From DASXTB01 sp036505615 (lineage in GTDB: Bacteria; Acidobacteriota; UBA6911; JACQSX01): 9,743 nt of DNA. Position 1 is the stretch's first letter. The number at the start of each line of letters is the position of its first letter. The DNA is taken from contig DASXTB010000091.1 of assembly GCA_036505615.1 (NCBI GenBank), positions 1 through 9,743 on the forward strand. The letters run 5' to 3'. The position numbers and the translations under genes are program-made. This document shows, one piece after another, positions 7,207-9,743 of the stretch. The notes under the pieces are model-generated. The model was given only the letters and a program-made list of their open reading frames with translations, did no database searches and was not told the DNA's origin.

Positions 7207-7670
7207 AATTGAGAATCCAATTTGAAGGATTGTGCGGAGAGACCCAACGGCCCCTCTCTACAAAGTATCCAAAACCGAGAGCCGGCTGGAAGCCGGCGCT
7301 ACATTTACTCCGGTCCACAGGTCACGGGAGAACTTGCTACAGCTTAATCCTTTCGGCGGGAGCGCTGGCAAGAAGATATTTCTGATCCCGAGGCAAATTC
7401 GCGCTATAGCGGGCTAAGGCCGCTTTCAGCGGCCTCTGGAGTTTCTACATTTTCTCATGCGGGCAGTGCGTTGCAAACCAGGGCGTCCGCTTCGCGGACA
7501 AGCGCGCCGAAGGCGCGCTCTGGAGTTTGGACACTTTGGAGAGACGGCCTGAGGGCCGTCTCCCGCGCAATCTTTCATCGTGCAGGAGACGCCCCACGGG
7601 GCGTCTCTCCAATAGCGCCGCCTCGCGACGCCCTTGAAACCAGCCGTAAGCGTCTGGACTATTTTTTGAG
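7207..7670. repeat. Non-coding stretch with a cluster of diverse short hairpins
   Basis: No convincing gene is visible here. Six near-perfect palindromes occur: 7281-7297 (7-bp arms GCCGGCT/AGCCGGC), 7417-7435 (8-bp arms), 7485-7499 (6-bp), 7501-7519 (8-bp), 7541-7562 (9-bp) and 7586-7607 (10-bp, GAGACGCCCC/GGGGCGTCTC). A decayed version, GAGAG/CTCTC, lies at 7237-7258. Loops are 2-4 nt; the first four are GGA, TTC, TTC and GAA. The linker CTCTGGAGTTT follows both the 7417 and 7501 hairpins. Stem sequences differ while loops and linkers are shared, which points to a repeat family rather than a single terminator. Some stems could still serve as transcription attenuators. Confidence 0.75.
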
Positions 7671-7714
7671 TTGTTTCCGATAGATTTATGAGTATAAAAT
7701 GAGATCTATATGAG
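7671..7714 (+). promoter_or_regulatory. Promoter-like sequence with three ATGAG repeats spaced 11 nt
   Basis: TTGTTT (7671-7676) and TATAAA (7693-7698) are separated by 16 nt and could be -35 and -10 boxes for the downstream pair. Three copies of ATGAG start at 7688, 7699 and 7710, an exact 11-nt period; the last includes the start codon. An inverted repeat, ATAGAT (7680-7685) and ATCTAT (7704-7709), brackets the -10 box. Repeats on one face of the helix are typical operators for ribbon-helix-helix repressors, so autoregulation by the next gene is inferred. Confidence 0.55.
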
Positions 7715-8051
7715 CAGAATCCAACCCTCCCTGACCAAAGCGGAATCGGAACTGGTCGACCAGGTTGCAAAGTTGACGCAGACAAAGCGCACTGAAGTGA
7801 TTCGGAATGCCCTCGCCGTTTACCACTGGTTTGTGCGCCACACTGTCACGGGAGCAGAGATCGTCGCCCGAAAGCCAAGCGGCGAAGAAGTATCATTGGA
7901 AACACCGGAACTGGTCGTACTTGAAAGTAAGGGAAACAAGCTCAGCCCCGAAGAACTGGGTTTGCTCGCTAAACAGCTGGCCGCCACTTCTAACCCTGCG
8001 GATGCCGCACGCCTTAAGGAACGGCTCACACGGGGCTTCTATGGAATTTAG
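7710..8051 (+). CDS. Ribbon-helix-helix-like small protein, possible antitoxin/repressor
   Basis: The 113-residue protein begins MSRIQPSLTKAESELVDQVA and continues KRTEVIRNALAVYHWFV. That is a short strand followed by two amphipathic helices, resembling the ribbon-helix-helix fold of CopG/Arc-type regulators (about residues 2-45). A middle section (about 48-75) is rich in Glu, Val and Leu, and a charged C-terminal helix (about 78-110) could be a dimerisation or partner-binding segment. It is the first of two genes separated by 3 nt, an arrangement typical of an antitoxin or repressor followed by its partner. Upstream lie repeats suited to autoregulation. Its ribosome binding site is weak, with only GAG 6 nt before the ATG. 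The fold call is moderate and the toxin-antitoxin role speculative. Confidence 0.7.
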   Translation: MSRIQPSLTKAESELVDQVAKLTQTKRTEVIRNALAVYHWFVRHTVTGAEIVARKPSGEEVSLETPELVVLESKGNKLSPEELGLLAKQLAATSNPADAARLKERLTRGFYGI

Positions 8052-8054
8052 TTC

Positions 8055-8300
8055 GTGCCGAAGATCCGACGCGCCAATCTTCCACCCGGTGTTTTCCAGC
8101 ACTTGTTGGATCGCATACAGGACCGAAGCATTCGCGCCGACCAGCTGGTGCTGCTTGCACGGTGGCTGGACAGTCAGCCCGAGGTTCCCGAAGGCGAATG
8201 GTACAAGCGGTTTCCAGGGATGATTGCCTGCGGCGAGGGTGAACTGATTAAGACTTTTCTTCTCCCCGCTCAGCACCCGAGGGGTAAACGCCTCGCCTAG
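8055..8300 (+). CDS. 81-residue protein of unknown function paired with the RHH-like gene
   Basis: The frame starts at a GTG 3 nt after the preceding stop codon and lacks a clear ribosome binding site, so it is probably translated by coupling. The protein has a basic N-terminus (PKIRRANLPP), a likely helix covering about residues 12-42 (FQHLLDRIQDRSIRADQLVLLARWL), a WYKRFPG segment (about 49-55) and a compact ACGEGELIKTFL block (about 58-69). I do not recognise a family. Its conserved-looking Trp, Cys, Gly and Glu residues suggest a real folded domain. Pairing with a DNA-binding-type small protein suggests a toxin-like or effector partner, but no nuclease motif such as the PIN acidic set is visible. 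Confidence 0.62.
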   Translation: MPKIRRANLPPGVFQHLLDRIQDRSIRADQLVLLARWLDSQPEVPEGEWYKRFPGMIACGEGELIKTFLLPAQHPRGKRLA

Positions 8301-8313
8301 ATCCTAAAGGAGG

Positions 8314-9743
8314 CTACTTAGGGCGGCGAGCTACCAAAATCGAGTCCATTCCTGATTCGCGATTTTCGATAAATTTGTCATCGCGAAAAACAATTTCGAA
8401 GCCCGCGCTGCGGAGCTCCTGCTCTATAAGCTCAGGGGCGATCTCGTGTTCTTTGATTTGCTCCGCTCTGGGCAGGTTCCGGCGTTTCACACTAAAGGGT
8501 TCTGAAACCACCAGTCGCCCCCCCGGCCTTAGCGCGCGAGACAAGTGTTCTAATATTTCCGAATAGTGTGGCATCTCATGATAGGAGTTTACGATCAGCA
8601 CAGCGTCCAGCACTGCCTCGGGCAGTTTTGGATTGGCTGCCTCGCCCGGAACTACTTCAACATTATCGAGGCGGCTTTCTCGGGTTCGTTGTCGCAAGGA
8701 TTCCACAATTTGAGGAACGATGTCGACGGCCCAGATCCGTCCCTCCGGTCCAACCGCGCGTGCCAGCCGGACAGTGAAGAACCCTCCTCCGGCTCCTACA
8801 TCGGCCACCTTGCTTCCTTTCTGCAGCCCTAGATGCTGAAAAATCTCGGGAATGCGTTGGCGGTTTTCCCGAGCGAGAGCGCCAAGCTCCCAGGTAAAGA
8901 CAGACCTGGCCGTGCGGCTTCCCTTCAATAACTTTATCCCCGTCATGGGCAGCTCAAGGCCTAACCGCACTGTTTCCTTCGCTTCTCTCACCTGGGCTTG
9001 AGCAGCGATCGGCTTTAGTTCGGCCTGTCCGGAAGCGCTTGCGTCACGCAAGAACACACGAAGCTCATCGGCCAGGATCGCAGCATCGCCTTGGCTGGCG
9101 GCTTCAGTTTTCATGGAAAACGCGACCGGCGCTGACATCGCAGCTGAAAATCCCACCGAGCGAAGGCGAGACCGGGCGCCCCTCAAACTCCAGCTTTCCC
9201 GCCTGTCCCATCCGGATTCTTCCAAACCGAGCGACGGGCGGGTCATCACGCCCCACGCCTGTCCTGACGAGCGGAACTCTTCGATCCGGGCCGCCAAAGC
9301 CCTGTTGGCGTTTAAAGTTTTTTCAGGCGGCGCTGAATCAAGATCAGCACAGATCTTTACGGCGGCCGAATCTCCGAAAAGCACTCGCTCCTTTGCCAGC
9401 TCCACAATTGAAAGACTGCTCGATCGGTCTGCCGGCCAGGCAGTGGGAATGTGGACGCCCTGGCCAGACGCAATGCCGACGGTCCCCTGCTTTCCGCTAC
9501 TCAATGGGATCCTGGCAAAAACGATTCGCTCTGGGCGCTGTTCGAACTTCGGAACAGCCAGTACATTTAATTGTTGGGAGTCACCCCCTGAGAACAAAAG
9601 AGAAAGTATCAGTTCTTGAAAAGCATCCAGCGTGTTTGGTTCAGGGTTGGAGTTTCGCTCAAAGCCGGCTACGGCTTCCGCGCTCACGGGAAGCCAATGC
9701 AGCTCTGGCAGTGGCGTAGCAGTGAATGCCGGGGCCAGCGCCA
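8314..9743 (-). CDS. Class I SAM-dependent methyltransferase with unrecognised N-terminal region (start beyond right edge)
   Basis: The frame is open through the right edge, so the start is not seen. A GTG at 9687 could initiate, but at least 18 further in-frame sense codons (ALAPAFTATPLPELHWLP) precede it. Residue numbers below count from that GTG. The C-terminal third (about 270-457) is a Rossmann-fold methyltransferase: motif I is VADVGAGGG (294-302), Asp322 in WAVDI should bind the ribose of SAM, and NSYHEM with LRPGGRLVVSEP are the later motifs. The substrate is unknown. The first 230 or so residues are not a methyltransferase. Their pattern, including RVLFGDSAAVK and SSGQAWGVM, loosely recalls uncharacterised acidobacterial envelope proteins. 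The gene converges on the small-gene pair with 13 nt between stop codons. Methyltransferase call firm; fusion with an unknown domain is as seen. Confidence 0.83.
   Translation of the reverse strand, partial: ALAPAFTATPLPELHWLPVSAEAVAGFERNSNPEPNTLDAFQELILSLLFSGGDSQQLNVLAVPKFEQRPERIVFARIPLSSGKQGTVGIASGQGVHIPTAWPADRSSSLSIVELAKERVLFGDSAAVKICADLDSAPPEKTLNANRALAARIEEFRSSGQAWGVMTRPSLGLEESGWDRRESWSLRGARSRLRSVGFSAAMSAPVAFSMKTEAASQGDAAILADELRVFLRDASASGQAELKPIAAQAQVREAKETVRLGLELPMTGIKLLKGSRTARSVFTWELGALARENRQRIPEIFQHLGLQKGSKVADVGAGGGFFTVRLARAVGPEGRIWAVDIVPQIVESLRQRTRESRLDNVEVVPGEAANPKLPEAVLDAVLIVNSYHEMPHYSEILEHLSRALRPGGRLVVSEPFSVKRRNLPRAEQIKEHEIAPELIEQELRSAGFEIVFRDDKFIENRESGMDSILVARRPK

Noticed and set aside
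7426..7785. 119-codon minus-strand open frame over the hairpin cluster
   Set aside because: It consists largely of translated palindromes and overlaps the promoter and start of the RHH-like gene.
8292..8336. CTCGCC/GGCGAG and CCTAA/TTAGG arms between convergent stops as a bidirectional terminator
   Set aside because: Short arms with a large internal loop and no flanking T or A tract; possible but not supported.
9039..9719. 226-codon plus-strand open frame opposite the methyltransferase gene
   Set aside because: Low-complexity Arg/Pro/Ser composition is typical of the complement of a GC-rich gene; the opposite strand is clearly coding further along the same frame.

Overview
The window looks like chromosomal DNA from a free-living bacterium, most likely an Acidobacteriota member (Solibacter/Bryobacter-like). 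This is inferred from the gene mix (a bacterial alpha-2-macroglobulin, a NagX/HGSNAT-like membrane acyltransferase, a patatin-barrel autotransporter, a class I methyltransferase of a type I associate with that phylum) and from clusters of short GC-rich palindromes between genes. No marker gene is present, so the phylum is a best guess. No rRNA, tRNA, CRISPR array, phage gene or intact transposase was seen.

Layout. Positions 1-1302 (minus) hold the N-terminal 434 residues of an alpha-2-macroglobulin-family protein that runs off the left edge. Positions 1452-2083 (minus) are a complete VapBC-type toxin-antitoxin pair with a 4-nt overlap, a recognisable promoter and an overlapping operator-like inverted repeat. 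A long nested hairpin (2210-2260) separates it from the divergently oriented 2326-4581 gene (plus), a patatin phospholipase with POTRA and outer-membrane barrel domains (type Vd secretion). Facing it on the minus strand are a small three-helix membrane protein (4664-5050), a secreted protein of unknown function (5290-5964) and a DUF5009/NagX-like acyltransferase (6043-7206).

Positions 7207-7670 carry no convincing gene but hold a run of short hairpins whose stems differ while their loops and linkers resemble each other. Next come two tightly spaced small genes on the plus strand (7710-8051 and 8055-8300): a ribbon-helix-helix-like protein and an unrecognised 81-residue protein, preceded by a promoter-like sequence embedded in three direct repeats with an 11-nt period. 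They converge on a minus-strand gene (8314 to the right edge) that joins an unrecognised N-terminal region to a class I SAM-dependent methyltransferase.

The genes do not form one pathway. Several are envelope or secreted proteins (macroglobulin, autotransporter, membrane and secreted proteins, acyltransferase), interspersed with one clear and one possible toxin-antitoxin-like module. The best candidate for something undescribed is the 7671-8300 two-gene cassette with its periodic repeats. The palindrome family is the second: related elements also appear to encode part of the N-terminal extension of the macroglobulin.
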